Below are positions 9,867 through 22,088 of a DNA stretch of 64,000 nt, piece after piece. The DNA comes from Gluconacetobacter diazotrophicus PA1 5 (GTDB lineage: Bacteria; Pseudomonadota; Alphaproteobacteria; Acetobacterales; Acetobacteraceae), in contig NC_010125.1 of the NCBI RefSeq assembly GCF_000067045.1, forward strand, positions 3,264,001 to 3,328,000, given 5' to 3'. The position numbers and the translations under genes were made by a program. The notes beneath the pieces were generated by a model. The model did not search any database and was not told where the DNA came from. It worked only from the letters and a program-made list of their open reading frames with translations. How positions within the stretch are numbered: the first letter of the stretch is position 1; each line of letters starts with the position of its first letter.

Positions 9867-11272
9867 CGGTTCTGTGGACCCGCGCGGCACTGCAGGACGC
9901 GACCGGCGGCACGTTCACGGGGCAGGCGCCGGTTGCAGTCACCGGGGTGTCGATCGACACCCGCACGCTGGCCCCGGGCGACCTGTTCATCGCGCTGGCG
10001 GGCGAAAACAGCGATGGCCATGCCCACGTCCGCGCGGCCCTGGACCAGGGCGCCGCCGCCGCCATGATCCATGACCCGACTGTCCTGGGCACCGATTCCG
10101 ACGATCCGCGCCTGCTGCGCGTGCCCGACACGATGGCGGCGCTGAACGCGCTGGGGCGCTATGCCCGCACCCGCTTCACCGGCCGGATGGTCGCCGTCAC
10201 CGGCAGCGTGGGCAAGACCACGACCAAGGAGATGCTGCGCCTGGCGCTGGGCGCGATCGGGCCGACCCATTGCGCCGCCGCGTCCTACAACAACCATTGG
10301 GGCGTACCGCTGACGCTGGCCCGCCTGCCGATGGATGCCGCCTTCTGCGTCTGCGAGGTGGGCATGAACCACCCCGGAGAAATCGCGCCGCTGGCGGTGA
10401 TGGTCCGGCCGCTTGTCGCCCTCGTCACCACCATCGCCGGCGCCCATCTGGGCCATATGGGCAGCCTGGAGGCCATCGCGAGGGAAAAATCCGACCTGAT
10501 CGCGACCCTGCCGCCCGCCGGCATCGCCATTGTCCCCGATGACGCCACGGGCCAGCCGATCTTCGCCGAACAGGCGGCGCGGGCACGGGCCACATTGTGG
10601 CGGGCCGGCGAACGGACCGACAGCACGGTGGCCGTGTCGGACGTGGCGCTGGATGCCGAGGGCAGCAGCTTCACCGTCACCATCGACGGACGGTCCGTCC
10701 CCGTACGCCTGAACGCCCCGGGCCGCCACCTGGTCCGCAACGCCGCCACGGCGCTGGCGGCGGTGGCCGCCCTGGGCGCCGACATCGCGACCGCCGCCAC
10801 GGCGCTGGCGGATTTCCGGCCCGGCGCCGGGCGCGGCGCGCTGAAGCCGATCCTGGGCGGCCGCGCCGCCCTGCTGGATGAAAGCTACAACGCCTCGGTC
10901 CTGTCCGTCCGCTCGTCCCTGGCGGTGCTGGGGCTGCTGCCCGCGACACGGCGCATGGCCGTGCTGGGCGATATCCGCGAACTCGGCGCCTTCGCGCGCG
11001 CCGAACATGAATCCCTCCTGTCCGCCGTGCTGGCGCATGCGGACCTCGTCTTCTGCTCCGGCCCCGATATGAAATATCTGTTCGACCTGCTTCCCCCCTC
11101 CCGACGCGGCGCATGGGCGCCGGACGCCGCCAGCCTGGCGCCGCTGGTGCGCGATGCCGTGGCCCAGGACGACGTGATCCTGGTCAAGGGCAGCTTCGGC
11201 AGCCGCATGCGCGATGTCGTCTCGGTGCTGACCGCGCCCGCGACGGCACCCTCCAAGGCGGGTGCGGCCTGA
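9863..11272 (+). CDS. murF: UDP-MurNAc-tripeptide:D-Ala-D-Ala ligase
   Basis: Adds the D-alanyl-D-alanine dipeptide made by Ddl to the UDP-MurNAc tripeptide. It shows the Mur ligase layout: an N-terminal substrate domain, the ATP motif GSVGKTTTKE around residues 113-122, the middle domain with EVGMNHPGEI, and a C-terminal domain with LDESYNASVLS. 469 residues is normal. Overlaps murE (ATGA) and mraY (TGATG). Confidence 0.96.
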   Translation: MTVLWTRAALQDATGGTFTGQAPVAVTGVSIDTRTLAPGDLFIALAGENSDGHAHVRAALDQGAAAAMIHDPTVLGTDSDDPRLLRVPDTMAALNALGRYARTRFTGRMVAVTGSVGKTTTKEMLRLALGAIGPTHCAAASYNNHWGVPLTLARLPMDAAFCVCEVGMNHPGEIAPLAVMVRPLVALVTTIAGAHLGHMGSLEAIAREKSDLIATLPPAGIAIVPDDATGQPIFAEQAARARATLWRAGERTDSTVAVSDVALDAEGSSFTVTIDGRSVPVRLNAPGRHLVRNAATALAAVAALGADIATAATALADFRPGAGRGALKPILGGRAALLDESYNASVLSVRSSLAVLGLLPATRRMAVLGDIRELGAFARAEHESLLSAVLAHADLVFCSGPDMKYLFDLLPPSRRGAWAPDAASLAPLVRDAVAQDDVILVKGSFGSRMRDVVSVLTAPATAPSKAGAA

Positions 11273-12363
11273 TGCTCTACGACCTGATCCAGCATCACGG
11301 GTCGGCACACGTCACCGTCCTGAACCTGTTCCGCTACATCACCTTCCGCGCCGGGGCGGCGTGCCTCACGGCGCTGGCGATCTCGCTGCTGCTGGGCAAC
11401 CCGCTGATCGCGCAACTGCGCCGCATCCAGCGCGAGGGTCAGCCGATCCGCGCCCTGGGCCCGGAACGCCACATCCTGGAAAAGGCCGGCACTCCCACCA
11501 TGGGCGGCGTGCTGATCCTGGCGGCCCTGTTCGGTTCAACGCTGCTGTGGGCGGACCTGACCGACGGGTATGTCTGGGCCGTGCTGCTGACCACGCTGAG
11601 CTTCGGCGCGGTGGGGTTCGCCGACGATTACCTGAAGCTGTCGCGGCGCAACACCGCCGGCGTGTCCAAGCGCATGCGCCTGGGCTGCGAATTCGCGGCG
11701 TCGCTGGTCGGCGGCTACTGGATGCAGAGCCTGATGCCGGCGGACCTGGCCAATCACCTGGCCTTTCCGTTCCTCAAGGAATGGCTGCTGCCGCTGGGCT
11801 TCGCCTTCCCGCTGTTTGCCATGATCACGATCACCGGCTTCGGCAACGCCGTCAATTTCACCGACGGGCTGGACGGGCTGGCGATCGTGCCGGTCATCAT
11901 CGCGGCGCTGGTCTTCGGGCTGATCTCGTATCTGGTCGGCAACCACGTCTTCGCCGACTACCTGCAACTGCACGCGGTGCCGGGCACGGGCGAGCTGTGC
12001 GTATTCTGTTCGGCCCTGGTCGGCGCGGGGCTGGGCTTCCTGTGGTTCAACGCCCCGCCGGCGGCGGTGTTCATGGGCGATACCGGGTCGCTGTCGCTGG
12101 GCGGCGCGCTGGGCGCGATCGCCGTCGCGGTGAAGCATGAACTGGTGCTGTGCATCGTCGGCGGCCTGTTCGTGGTCGAAACCCTGTCCGTGATCATCCA
12201 GGTCTTCTGGTTCCGCCGCACCGGGCGGCGGGTGTTCCTGATGGCGCCGCTGCACCATCATTTCGAAAAGAAAGGCTGGCAGGAGCCCAAGATCGTCATC
12301 CGCTTCTGGATCGTGTCCATCGTCCTGGGACTGTGTGGCCTGGCCACGCTGAAGCTGCGATGA
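11272..12363 (+). CDS. mraY: Phospho-MurNAc-pentapeptide translocase
   Basis: Integral membrane enzyme that transfers phospho-MurNAc-pentapeptide to undecaprenyl phosphate, forming lipid I. About ten hydrophobic helices. The Asp pair of FADDYLKLS (Asp118, Asp119), the FTDGLDGLA motif and the C-terminal APLHHHFE motif are all present. 363 residues is typical. I start at the ATG at 11272, which overlaps the murF stop as TGATG; an upstream in-frame extension lies within murF. Confidence 0.96.
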   Translation: MLYDLIQHHGSAHVTVLNLFRYITFRAGAACLTALAISLLLGNPLIAQLRRIQREGQPIRALGPERHILEKAGTPTMGGVLILAALFGSTLLWADLTDGYVWAVLLTTLSFGAVGFADDYLKLSRRNTAGVSKRMRLGCEFAASLVGGYWMQSLMPADLANHLAFPFLKEWLLPLGFAFPLFAMITITGFGNAVNFTDGLDGLAIVPVIIAALVFGLISYLVGNHVFADYLQLHAVPGTGELCVFCSALVGAGLGFLWFNAPPAAVFMGDTGSLSLGGALGAIAVAVKHELVLCIVGGLFVVETLSVIIQVFWFRRTGRRVFLMAPLHHHFEKKGWQEPKIVIRFWIVSIVLGLCGLATLKLR

Positions 12364-13757
12364 GCGGCCCGGGCCTGTTCCCCCCCGGCCTGTTGGCCGG
12401 CAGCCGCTACGCGGTGCTGGGGCTGGGGCGCAACGGCGCCCCCGCCGTCCGCGCGCTGGCCGCGATGGGGGCGGACGTGCAGGCCTGGGATGACGGCGAC
12501 GCCGCTCGTGCGGCGGTCGCGGACGTGCCGGGCGTCGCCATCGCGCCGTTCGACACGCTGGCGGGGTTCGACGCGCTGGTGCTCTCGCCCGGCATTCCGC
12601 ACATCCTGCCCCACCCGCATCCTGTCGCCCGGATGGCGCACGCGGCGGGCGTTCCCATCCTGTCGGATGCCAACCTGCTGTTCCAGGCGGTGCGCCGGTC
12701 CGGGTCGCGCGCGCGCTTCGCCGGCATCACCGGAACCAACGGCAAATCGACCACCACCACCCTGCTGGCCCACATGCTCCACACCGCCGGCCTGCCGGTC
12801 GCGGCGGGCGGGAACCTGGGCCCGGCGGCGCTGGCGCTGCCGCTGCTGCCCGACACGGGCGTCTATGTGCTGGAAATGTCGTCCTACATGCTGGAACGGC
12901 TGCGGGACCTGCGCTTCGACGCCGCGTGCCTGCTGAACCTGACGCCCGACCACCTGGACCGCCATGGCGACATGGCAGGCTATCGACGGGCCAAGCAGCA
13001 CGTCTTCGACCGCCAGGGACCGGGCGACCTGGCCGTGCTGGGCCAGTACGACGCCCCGGACGACGCGGCGCTGGCCCGCGACCTGGCGGCGCGCGGCATC
13101 CGGGTCGTCACCATATCCGGCACCCGTGCCGACGCCGGCCTGACCGGCGCCGGGGGTGTGCTGCGCGACGCGGACGGGCCGATCGCCACCCTGGCCGATG
13201 CCCCATCCCTGCCCGGCGCGCACAATGCCGAAAACGCGGCGGCGGCGGCGGCGATGGCCCTGGCGCTGGGCGTGCCGCGCGCCACGATCGCCGGCGCGCT
13301 GCGGACCTTCCCGGGCCTGGCCCACCGGCAGAAGCCGGTCGGCACCGTCGACGGCGTGCGCTTCATCGACGACAGCAAGGCGACGAACGCCGATGCCGCA
13401 TCGCGGGCGCTGGGCTGCTACGACCGGCTGGTGTGGATCGCGGGCGGTGTGGCCAAGGCCGGCGGAATCGCGGACCTGGCGCCGTTCTTCCCGCGCGTGG
13501 CCCATGCTTTCCTGATCGGGCAGGACGCGCCGGCGCTGGCCGAAACCCTGGCCGCGCACGGCGTTGCCTTCACGCTGTCGGGCACGATGGACGCGGCGGT
13601 GCCCGCCGCCCTCGCCCTGGCGCGGCGGGACGGCGTGCCGGTGGTGCTGCTGTCCCCCGCCTGCGCCAGCTTTGATCAGTACGCCAGCTTCGAACATCGC
13701 GGCCGGCACTTCGCGGACCTGGTCCGCCTGCTGGCGCCCACATTGGGGACGGACTGA
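12360..13757 (+). CDS. murD: UDP-MurNAc-L-alanine:D-glutamate ligase
   Basis: Adds D-glutamate to UDP-MurNAc-L-alanine. The N-terminal Rossmann-like domain has GLGRNG, the ATP loop is GTNGKSTTT (about residues 124-132), and the central part has [11 protein letters not shown]. The C-terminal domain contains DDSKATN. 465 residues is normal. It starts within the ATGA overlap with mraY and ends in a TGATG overlap with ftsW. Confidence 0.96.
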   Translation: MSGPGLFPPGLLAGSRYAVLGLGRNGAPAVRALAAMGADVQAWDDGDAARAAVADVPGVAIAPFDTLAGFDALVLSPGIPHILPHPHPVARMAHAAGVPILSDANLLFQAVRRSGSRARFAGITGTNGKSTTTTLLAHMLHTAGLPVAAGGNLGPAALALPLLPDTGVYVLEMSSYMLERLRDLRFDAACLLNLTPDHLDRHGDMAGYRRAKQHVFDRQGPGDLAVLGQYDAPDDAALARDLAARGIRVVTISGTRADAGLTGAGGVLRDADGPIATLADAPSLPGAHNAENAAAAAAMALALGVPRATIAGALRTFPGLAHRQKPVGTVDGVRFIDDSKATNADAASRALGCYDRLVWIAGGVAKAGGIADLAPFFPRVAHAFLIGQDAPALAETLAAHGVAFTLSGTMDAAVPAALALARRDGVPVVLLSPACASFDQYASFEHRGRHFADLVRLLAPTLGTD

Positions 13758-14920
13758 TGGCCGGGATCTCACGCGTCGATGCATCCTACCTTGCGCGCTG
13801 GTGGCGCAATGTCGACCGGGTGACGCTGTCCTGCGTCGGCGTACTGATCGGCTTCGGCTATGTGCTGATGCTGGCGGCCAGCCCCGCCGTCGCCACGCGC
13901 ATCGGCGCATCGCGCGACATGTTCATCCTGAAGCAGGTAATCTTCCTGTCGCTGGCGGGGCTGATCGTCACGGGCGCCTCGCTGCTCTCGCCCCGGGGGG
14001 TGAAGCGACTGGCGGCGGTGGGGTTCGTGCTGGCCATGGGCGCCACCGCGCTGACGCTGGTCCATGGCGTGGAAATCAAGGGCGCGCGGCGCTGGATCGC
14101 GCTGCCGCTGATGTCGGTCCAGCCGTCGGAATTCCTCAAGCCCTGCTTCGCGGTCGTGACGGCGTGGCTGCTGACCGAACGGCGGGCGCGGCGCCTGTTC
14201 CCGGGCATGCCGATCGCGCTGGGCCTGTTCGCGGTCATCCTCGTGCTGCTGAAATCGCAGCCGGATATCGGCATGCTCAGCGTGATCACCACCGTCTTCA
14301 TGACGCAACTGTTCATCGACGGGCTGAACATCTTCTTCGTCGGCGCCGGGGTCGGCTGCATGATCGCGGCCTTCCTGGGCGCCTATGTGGCGTTCCCGCA
14401 CGTGCGCTCGCGCGTGGAACGCTTCCTGCACCCCAATGTCGGCGACCATTACCAGATCGACACCGCCCTGCGCGCCTTCGGCAATGGCGGGCTGATGGGC
14501 CGTGGTCCCGGCGAGGGACGGGTCAAGGACCTGCTGCCCGACGCCCACGCCGATTTCGTCTTCGCCGTCGCGGGCGAGGAATTCGGCATGCTGGTCTGCC
14601 TGTTCATCATCGGCGTGTTCTGCGTGATCGTGGTGCGGACCTTGCTGAAGCTGCTGCGCGAGGACGACCCGTTCATCGTCGTCGCCAGCACGGGGCTGAT
14701 CACCGGCTTCGGCCTGCAGGCCTTCGTCAACATGGGGTCCACCCTGCATTTGATCCCGACCAAGGGCATGACGCTGCCGTTCATTTCCTATGGCGGGTCG
14801 TCGGCGATGTCGGTGGCGCTGACCATCGGCATGGTCCTGGCCCTGACGCGCCACCGGGTGGGCGAAAGCCGCATCCCGCGCGGCCACGCCGCCTTCCGGT
14901 CGCGGAGGGCCGCGGCATGA
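13757..14920 (+). CDS. ftsW: Septal peptidoglycan glycosyltransferase FtsW (SEDS family)
   Basis: Polytopic SEDS polymerase that extends septal glycan strands from lipid II as partner of FtsI. About ten transmembrane helices. Family blocks include QPSEFLKPCF, FGNGGLMGRGPGEG (the periplasmic loop) and the C-terminal PTKGMTLPFISYGGSS. 387 residues is normal. Tight overlaps with murD and murG. Confidence 0.96.
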   Translation: MAGISRVDASYLARWWRNVDRVTLSCVGVLIGFGYVLMLAASPAVATRIGASRDMFILKQVIFLSLAGLIVTGASLLSPRGVKRLAAVGFVLAMGATALTLVHGVEIKGARRWIALPLMSVQPSEFLKPCFAVVTAWLLTERRARRLFPGMPIALGLFAVILVLLKSQPDIGMLSVITTVFMTQLFIDGLNIFFVGAGVGCMIAAFLGAYVAFPHVRSRVERFLHPNVGDHYQIDTALRAFGNGGLMGRGPGEGRVKDLLPDAHADFVFAVAGEEFGMLVCLFIIGVFCVIVVRTLLKLLREDDPFIVVASTGLITGFGLQAFVNMGSTLHLIPTKGMTLPFISYGGSSAMSVALTIGMVLALTRHRVGESRIPRGHAAFRSRRAAA

Positions 14921-16094
14921 GCACGAACCAGGACACCACCACGACCCTGAACCGCCCCATCGTCATCGCCGCCGGGGGCACCGGCGGCCATTTCATCCCC
15001 GCCGAGGCGCTGGCCCGCGTGCTGGCCGCGCGGGGGCACGCCATCGCGCTGATGACCGACCGCCGGGCCGGTACGCGCCTGCATGGCGTCTTCGCGGATG
15101 GCGCGCAATTCGTCCTGCCGGGCGCGGGCATCGCCGGGCATGGCCTGTCGCACCGCGCCCGCGCCGCCCTGGCGCTGGCGCGCGGCACGGCGCAGGCGCG
15201 CACCATCCTGCGCCGGCTGGATGCCGTGGCGGTGGTGGGGTTCGGCGGCTATCCCTCCGTCCCGCCGCTGCTGGGGGCCCGGTCGCTGGGTCACAAGCGC
15301 CCGCTGATCTTCATCCATGAAGGTGCCGTGCTGGGGCAGGCCAATGCGATGCTGGCGCGCTTCGCCGACGGCATCGCCACCTCGTTCGCCCAGGTCGCCC
15401 GCCTGCCGGCGGGGGCGCGGACGGTGCTGACCGGCATGCCGGTGCGCGACGAGATCGCGGCGCTGTACGGCACCGCCTACCAGCCGCCCGTGGACACCAT
15501 CCGCCTGCTGGTCTGGGGCGGGTCGCTGGGCGCGCGCGTGTTCAGCGACGTGGTGCCCGACGCCATCGCCCGCCTGCCCGAAAGCCTGCGCGCGCGCCTG
15601 CACGTGACCCAGCAGGCGCGGGCCGAAGATGTCGAACGCGTCCGCCAGGCCTATGCCACGCTTGGGATTGCCGCCGAGATCTCGCCCTTCTTCTCGAACG
15701 TCGCGGAACTGCTGGGGGGTGCCCATCTGGTGATCGGCCGCGCGGGCGGGTCGTCGGTGGCGGAACTGACCGATGCCGGCCGGCCCGCGATCCTAGTGCC
15801 GCTGCCGATCGCGGCCAGCGACGAACAGGGGGCCAACGCCGCCGCCCTGGTCGAATCCGGTGCCGCCTGGATGATCCGCCAGCCCGATTTCACACCCCCT
15901 GCCCTGGCCGGATTGCTGGACTCCCTGCTATCCGACCCGGCACGCCTGACCGGGGCTGCGCGCGCCGCCCAGGGCCTGGCCCGACCCGACGCCGCAAGCC
16001 TGTTCGCCGACCTGATCACCGATACGATCGAAGGACGCTTGCGTCCGCCCCCCCGCCCCGCCTATCCGACAGCCGCGAAGACGGAGACCCACGC

Positions 16095-16098
<4 letters not shown>
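14917..16098 (+). CDS. murG: UDP-GlcNAc:lipid I N-acetylglucosaminyltransferase
   Basis: Membrane-associated GT28 enzyme that converts lipid I to lipid II. The N-terminal glycine-rich loop GGTGGH is at residues 20-25. The C-terminal UDP-GlcNAc site has GGSLGAR and [11 protein letters not shown]. 393 residues; about ten N-terminal Thr-rich residues precede the core. Start is the ATG in the ATGA overlap with ftsW. Confidence 0.96.
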
Positions 16099-17533
<1,435 letters not shown>

Positions 17534-17537
<4 letters not shown>

Positions 17538-18527
17538 CCACGCCCCCCGCCCCTTCGGATGCATCCTGGACCGCCGAGGTACGCGCAATGCTGGCCGGCC
17601 TGCGCGGACGGCTGACCCAGGGTGCGCCGCTGGGCCCGCGCACCTGGTTCCGCGTCGGCGGCCCGGCGGAAATCCTGCTGCAGCCGGCCGATACGCAGGA
17701 CCTGGCGGACGCGCTGCACCGCCTGCCGCCGGACGTGCCGGTCACGGTGCTGGGCGCGTGCTCGAACGTGATCATCCGCGACGGCGGGATCGACGGGGTG
17801 GTGATCCGGCTGGGCGGCGGCTTTGCCGACATCGTGGCGGAACCGGACGGGCTGGTGGTCGGCGCGGCCTGCCTGGACATGGTCGTGGCCGAACGCGCGG
17901 CCGAGGCGGGGCTGAAGGGGCTGGAATTCCTGGCCGGCATTCCCGGTTCGATCGGCGGCGCGGTCGCCATGAACGCGGGCGCCCACGGGTCCGACGTCGC
18001 GACGGTGCTGGACTGGGCCGACATCATCACCCGCGACGGCAACAGCGTGCGCCTGTCCGGGCCGGCGCTGGGGTTCGGCTATCGCCGGTCGGCGCTGCCG
18101 GCTGGCGCGGTGGTGGTGCGCGCGCGCCTGCGCGCCGCGCCCGCGGCCCCCGCCGACATCCGCCAGGCCATCGCGGCCATCCGCCAGTCGCGCGAGGAGT
18201 CGCAGCCCACGCGGGCCCGCACCGGCGGATCGACCTTCCGCAACCCCGACCCGTCGGTGACGGACCGCAAGGCGTGGGAACTGATCGACAGCGCCGGCTG
18301 CCGGGGCCTGACCATGGACGGCGCACAGGTCAGCACGAAGCACTGCAATTTCATCCTGAACACCGGCGACGCCACCGCCGCCGCCCCTGGAACGCCTGGG
18401 CGAGAGCGTGCGCAAGCGGGTGCGCGTCCATACCGGCGTCACGCTGGAGTGGGAAATCAAGCGGATCGGCCGTCCCGCCACCCCATCCCCGACCGAGACA
18501 GCCATTGGGGCAGGAGAACCGTCATGA
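17534..18527 (+). CDS. murB: UDP-N-acetylenolpyruvoylglucosamine reductase, frameshifted near the 3' end
   Basis: FAD/NADPH enzyme that reduces UDP-GlcNAc-enolpyruvate to UDP-MurNAc. The FAD-binding [14 protein letters not shown] block, the [20 protein letters not shown] block and the catalytic-serine motif GGSTFRNP are all in frame from the ATG at 17534. At 18384-18387 a run of four C appears to hold one base too many. Literally read, the frame then leaves murB and runs on into ddl. Dropping one C restores [12 protein letters not shown]-type sequence and the conserved LEWEIKRIG with the C-terminal catalytic Glu. It then ends at TGA 18525-18527 in the same ATGA overlap with ddl seen at the other junctions. 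Corrected length about 330 residues. Because murB is essential, a sequencing error is more likely than a mutation. Confidence 0.9.
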
Positions 18528-19471
18528 CCCGTCCGCGCACCATCACGGTGCTGACCGGCGGCCTGTCCGCCGAGCGCACCGTCAGCCTGTCCAGCGGCGC
18601 CGGCATCAGCGCCGCCCTGCGCGAGGAAGGATTCGACGTCCGCGTGCTGGATGCCGGGCCGGACCTCGGCGCCATCGTCGCGGACCTGACGGCGCACCGG
18701 CCCGACGTGGTGTTCAACGCCCTGCACGGCCGCTTCGGCGAGGACGGGTCAATCCAGGGCGTGCTGGACTGGATGAACATCCCCTACACCCATTCCGGCG
18801 TCCGCGCGTCGGCCATGGCGATGGACAAGGCGGCGGCCCGCTCGGCCTTCCGCGCCGCGGGCCTGCCGGTGGCGCAGGGCGGGGTCATCGCCATCGCCGA
18901 CTTTCCCGCCGCCGACCCGCTGCCCGCCCCCTATGTCATCAAGCCGCTGAACGAAGGATCGTCGGTGGGTGTCGAGATCGTACGGCCGGGCACCAACCGC
19001 CGCGCCGCGATCGCCGACGCATGGACCTACGGCCCCCTGGCGCTGGTCGAGGAATTCATCCCCGGGCGCGAACTGACGGTGGGGGTAATGGGCGACCGCG
19101 CCCTGACCGTGACCGACATCACCCCCAATCCCGATGCCGGGCATGAATTCTACGACTACGCCGCCAAGTACCAGAATGGCGGATCGCGGCACATCCTGCC
19201 CGCGCGTATCCACCCGGACGCGTTCGCCCAGGCGCTGGACCTGGCGGTGGCCGCCCACCGCGCGCTGGGCTGCGCCGGCGCGTCGCGCACCGATTTCCGT
19301 TACGACGACACGCAGTGCGGCGACGGGCCGGGGCGACTGGTGATCCTGGAGGTCAATACCCAGCCCGGCATGACCCCGACCTCGCTGCTGCCCGAACAGG
19401 CGGGGGCCTGCGGCATCCCCTATGGCGCGCTGTGCCGGTGGATGGTCGAACACGCGGCGTGCCGGACCTAG
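18524..19471 (+). CDS. ddl: D-alanine:D-alanine ligase
   Basis: ATP-grasp enzyme making the D-Ala-D-Ala substrate of MurF. Family blocks include GGLSAERTVSL at the N-terminus, FNALHGRFGEDG, the ATP-grasp core KPLNEGSSVGV, EEFIPGRELTVGV, and the metal/phosphate motif EVNTQPGMTPTSL. 315 residues is normal. The ATG at 18524 overlaps the corrected murB stop. The ddl stop abuts the ftsQ start with no gap. Confidence 0.95.
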   Translation: MTRPRTITVLTGGLSAERTVSLSSGAGISAALREEGFDVRVLDAGPDLGAIVADLTAHRPDVVFNALHGRFGEDGSIQGVLDWMNIPYTHSGVRASAMAMDKAAARSAFRAAGLPVAQGGVIAIADFPAADPLPAPYVIKPLNEGSSVGVEIVRPGTNRRAAIADAWTYGPLALVEEFIPGRELTVGVMGDRALTVTDITPNPDAGHEFYDYAAKYQNGGSRHILPARIHPDAFAQALDLAVAAHRALGCAGASRTDFRYDDTQCGDGPGRLVILEVNTQPGMTPTSLLPEQAGACGIPYGALCRWMVEHAACRT

Positions 19472-20617
19472 ATGCGACGGACGCGGGACAATCGAAGCGA
19501 CCGGCCGTCACGGCTGTCGATCTTCATGCGGCGGCAACGCCGCATGGCGCGGCCGGTCGCGCTTGCCCTCGTCTTCCTGATTGTAATCGCCGGGGGCGCG
19601 GCCGTGCTGCGCGACATGCGGTCCGAGGAACGGTTCGCGCCGATCCGCGCCCGCCTGGTCAGCCTGCTGCCGCTGCGCGTGACCGACATCCAGGTCAGCG
19701 GCCGCACGCTGACCGACGAGGCCGCGCTGCGCGATGCCCTGGGCGTGCGCATCGGCGACCCGGTGCTGGGCTTTTCGGTCGAAGCCGCCCGCCAGCGGAT
19801 CGACGCGCTGCCCTTCGTGGACCATTCGGTGGTCGAACGCCACCTGCCGGGCACCATCGTGGTGCGCCTGACCGAACGCCGTCCCTTCGCGGTCTGGCAG
19901 AACCAGGGCCGCTTCATGCTGATCGACCGCGCCGGCAACCCGGTCCAGGACCAGGGCCCCGGACAGGCGGGCCTGAGCGGCAAGGACGCCCAGGCCTTCC
20001 TGCAACTGCCCCTGGTGGTTGGGCCGGACGCCAACCTTGCCGCCGCCCCGCTGATGGACATGCTGGCCGGCCAGCCGGTGGTGCTGGCCCACATGGCCGC
20101 CGCCGTGCGCGTGGGCCAGCGGCGGTGGAACCTGCTGCTGCATGACGGCACAACCGTCCTGCTGCCCGAGGGCGAGGAAATTCCGGCACTGAAGCGGCTG
20201 GCCGAACTGCAGGACAGCATGAAGCTGCTGGACCGCCCCGTGATCAGCATCGACCTGCGCCTGCCCGACCGGCTGGTGGTCCAGCAACCGCCGCCGGCCG
20301 CCGACCCCGTCGCGCCGAACGGGGCGGCACAGGATGGCAAGGCGCCGAACGCAGGCCCGCCGGGCGCCGACGCCGGCACGCCACCCGCCCCGCACCCGGC
20401 CGCGCACCGGCCGAACCCGGCCGGCCCGGCGACCAGCCATGGCGAGTCCCGGCCGGCGGCGTCCGCCATGTCCGCGCCCCTGGCCGCCCCCGTGCCGGCG
20501 CCGGCACCTGCACCGGTCCGGCCCCGCACGTCGCTTCCGGCGTCCGCACCGCTTCCGCCCCCCGTCCCCAACCTGCCGCCGATGGGCGGCGAGCCCGCCC
20601 AACGGAACCGCGCATGA
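19472..20617 (+). CDS. ftsQ: Cell division protein FtsQ with Pro/Ala-rich tail
   Basis: Bitopic divisome protein that ties FtsL/FtsB to the cytoplasmic ring. An Arg-rich cytoplasmic tail is followed by one transmembrane helix (about residues 28-45). Then come a POTRA domain (from VTDIQVSGRTLTDEAALRDA) and the FtsQ beta domain with LPGTIVVRLTERRPFAVWQ. From about residue 280 to the end (381) the sequence is Pro/Ala-rich and apparently disordered, so the protein is ~80-100 residues longer than usual. Overlaps ftsA by 4 bp. Confidence 0.94.
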   Translation: MRRTRDNRSDRPSRLSIFMRRQRRMARPVALALVFLIVIAGGAAVLRDMRSEERFAPIRARLVSLLPLRVTDIQVSGRTLTDEAALRDALGVRIGDPVLGFSVEAARQRIDALPFVDHSVVERHLPGTIVVRLTERRPFAVWQNQGRFMLIDRAGNPVQDQGPGQAGLSGKDAQAFLQLPLVVGPDANLAAAPLMDMLAGQPVVLAHMAAAVRVGQRRWNLLLHDGTTVLLPEGEEIPALKRLAELQDSMKLLDRPVISIDLRLPDRLVVQQPPPAADPVAPNGAAQDGKAPNAGPPGADAGTPPAPHPAAHRPNPAGPATSHGESRPAASAMSAPLAAPVPAPAPAPVRPRTSLPASAPLPPPVPNLPPMGGEPAQRNRA

Positions 20618-22008
20618 ACGACCTGGTCGTGACCCCACAGGACGAAGACGCGCCCCCCGACCGGCCGGCCCGCCGCCGCCGCGCCCGGCGGCGCGCCACG
20701 CCCGCCGCCCCGTCCGTGACCGGCGGACGCGTCATCGCGCTGCCGCCGCCCGACGCGCCCGCGCCGCCGCGCGCCTGGCGGCCCGGAACGTTCGGCGTGC
20801 TGGATATCGGCTCGACCAAGATCATGTGCCTGATCGGGCGGGGCGAACCCGACGGCACGCTGCGGGTGCTGGGCCATGGCTGGCGCCGGTCGCATGGCGT
20901 GAAATCCGGCGGCATCGTGAACCTGCACGAGGCCGAGGCCGCGATCCGCGCCGCCGTGGGCCAGGCCGAGGACGCGGCCGAACGCCGGCTGGACACGGTC
21001 TATGTCAACCTGTCCTGCGGCCACCCCGAAAGCCGCCTGTTCAACGTCCGCTGGCCCGTGGGCGGGCGCGAGATCACGGATTCCGACGTCCGCCGCGTGG
21101 TGACCGAGGGCCGGATGCGCGCGATGTCCGAGGGCCGGTCGACCATCCACACGCTGCCGCTGGATTTCGCGGTGGACGAAACGGCGGGCGTGGCCGATCC
21201 GCGCGGGCATCTGTGCGACCAGCTGACGTCGCGCCTGCATGTCATCGATGCCTCGACCACCGCGCTGCGCAACCTGGAAACCGTGCTGACGCGCGCGGAA
21301 CTGAAGATCAGCGAACTGGTCTCGGCCCCGCTGGCGTCGGGCCTGTCGGTGCTGGACGAAAACGAGCGCGAACTGGGCGTCACCGTGGTGGACATGGGCG
21401 GCGGCACGACCTCGATCGCCGTGTTCGGCGAGGGCCAGCTTCTGCACACCGCCTGCCTGCCGGTGGGCGGCATGCATGTCACGCGCGACATCGCCCACGT
21501 GCTGTCCACGCCGATCGACAGCGCCGAATGGCTGAAGACCATGTACGGCTCGGCGGAACTGTCGGCCGACGACGACATGGACCTGCTGCCCGTGCAGCTG
21601 ATCGGCGACGATCACCATCAATTCGTCAATATTTCCCGCTCCAAGGTGGTCTCGATCATCCGGCCACGAATCGAGGAAACGCTGGAAATGGTGCGTGACA
21701 GGCTGGAATCGGCCGGGGTGGGCCGCGCCGCCGACGGGCGGGTCGTGCTGACGGGCGGGGCATCGCTGCTGGATGGCGTGGGCAACATGGCCGCGCGCAT
21801 CCTCAACCGCCAGGTCCGGCTGGGCCGCCCCACGGGCATTCGCGGCCTGCCGGACGACGCGGCGGCCTGGCCGTCCTTCGCCACGTCCGCCGGATTGCTG
21901 GCGTGGGCGGCCGGGGGCAGCGGCGCGCTGGGCGATCTGGATCTTTCCGAGCCCAGACCGGCCGGATTCCTCCGTCGCCTCGTGGAATTCATACGCGACA
22001 GGGTGTAA
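20614..22008 (+). CDS. ftsA: Cell division protein FtsA (actin-like)
   Basis: Actin-fold ATPase that anchors FtsZ to the membrane and signals to the divisome. The phosphate-1 motif DIGSTKIMCLIG begins near residue 65. The phosphate-2 block VVDMGGGTTSIAVF and the adenosine motif VLTGGASLLDG follow. The C-terminus ends in a basic/amphipathic stretch (FLRRLVEFIRDRV), the usual membrane-targeting helix. Unusually, a ~60-residue Arg/Ala/Pro-rich segment precedes the core (RRRRARRRA). 464 residues in all. Confidence 0.95.
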   Translation: MNDLVVTPQDEDAPPDRPARRRRARRRATPAAPSVTGGRVIALPPPDAPAPPRAWRPGTFGVLDIGSTKIMCLIGRGEPDGTLRVLGHGWRRSHGVKSGGIVNLHEAEAAIRAAVGQAEDAAERRLDTVYVNLSCGHPESRLFNVRWPVGGREITDSDVRRVVTEGRMRAMSEGRSTIHTLPLDFAVDETAGVADPRGHLCDQLTSRLHVIDASTTALRNLETVLTRAELKISELVSAPLASGLSVLDENERELGVTVVDMGGGTTSIAVFGEGQLLHTACLPVGGMHVTRDIAHVLSTPIDSAEWLKTMYGSAELSADDDMDLLPVQLIGDDHHQFVNISRSKVVSIIRPRIEETLEMVRDRLESAGVGRAADGRVVLTGGASLLDGVGNMAARILNRQVRLGRPTGIRGLPDDAAAWPSFATSAGLLAWAAGGSGALGDLDLSEPRPAGFLRRLVEFIRDRV

Positions 22009-22088
22009 TGAAATGATTCAGAATAACCCCTGAAAACCCATACGCGAATCGGTACGCATATCATTACGACTCGTCCCGGGAGACGCCC

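Noticed and set aside
9458-11308. 616-codon antisense frame across murE/murF
   Set aside because: Same reason; low-complexity Arg/Gly/Gln translation and the sense strand is murF.
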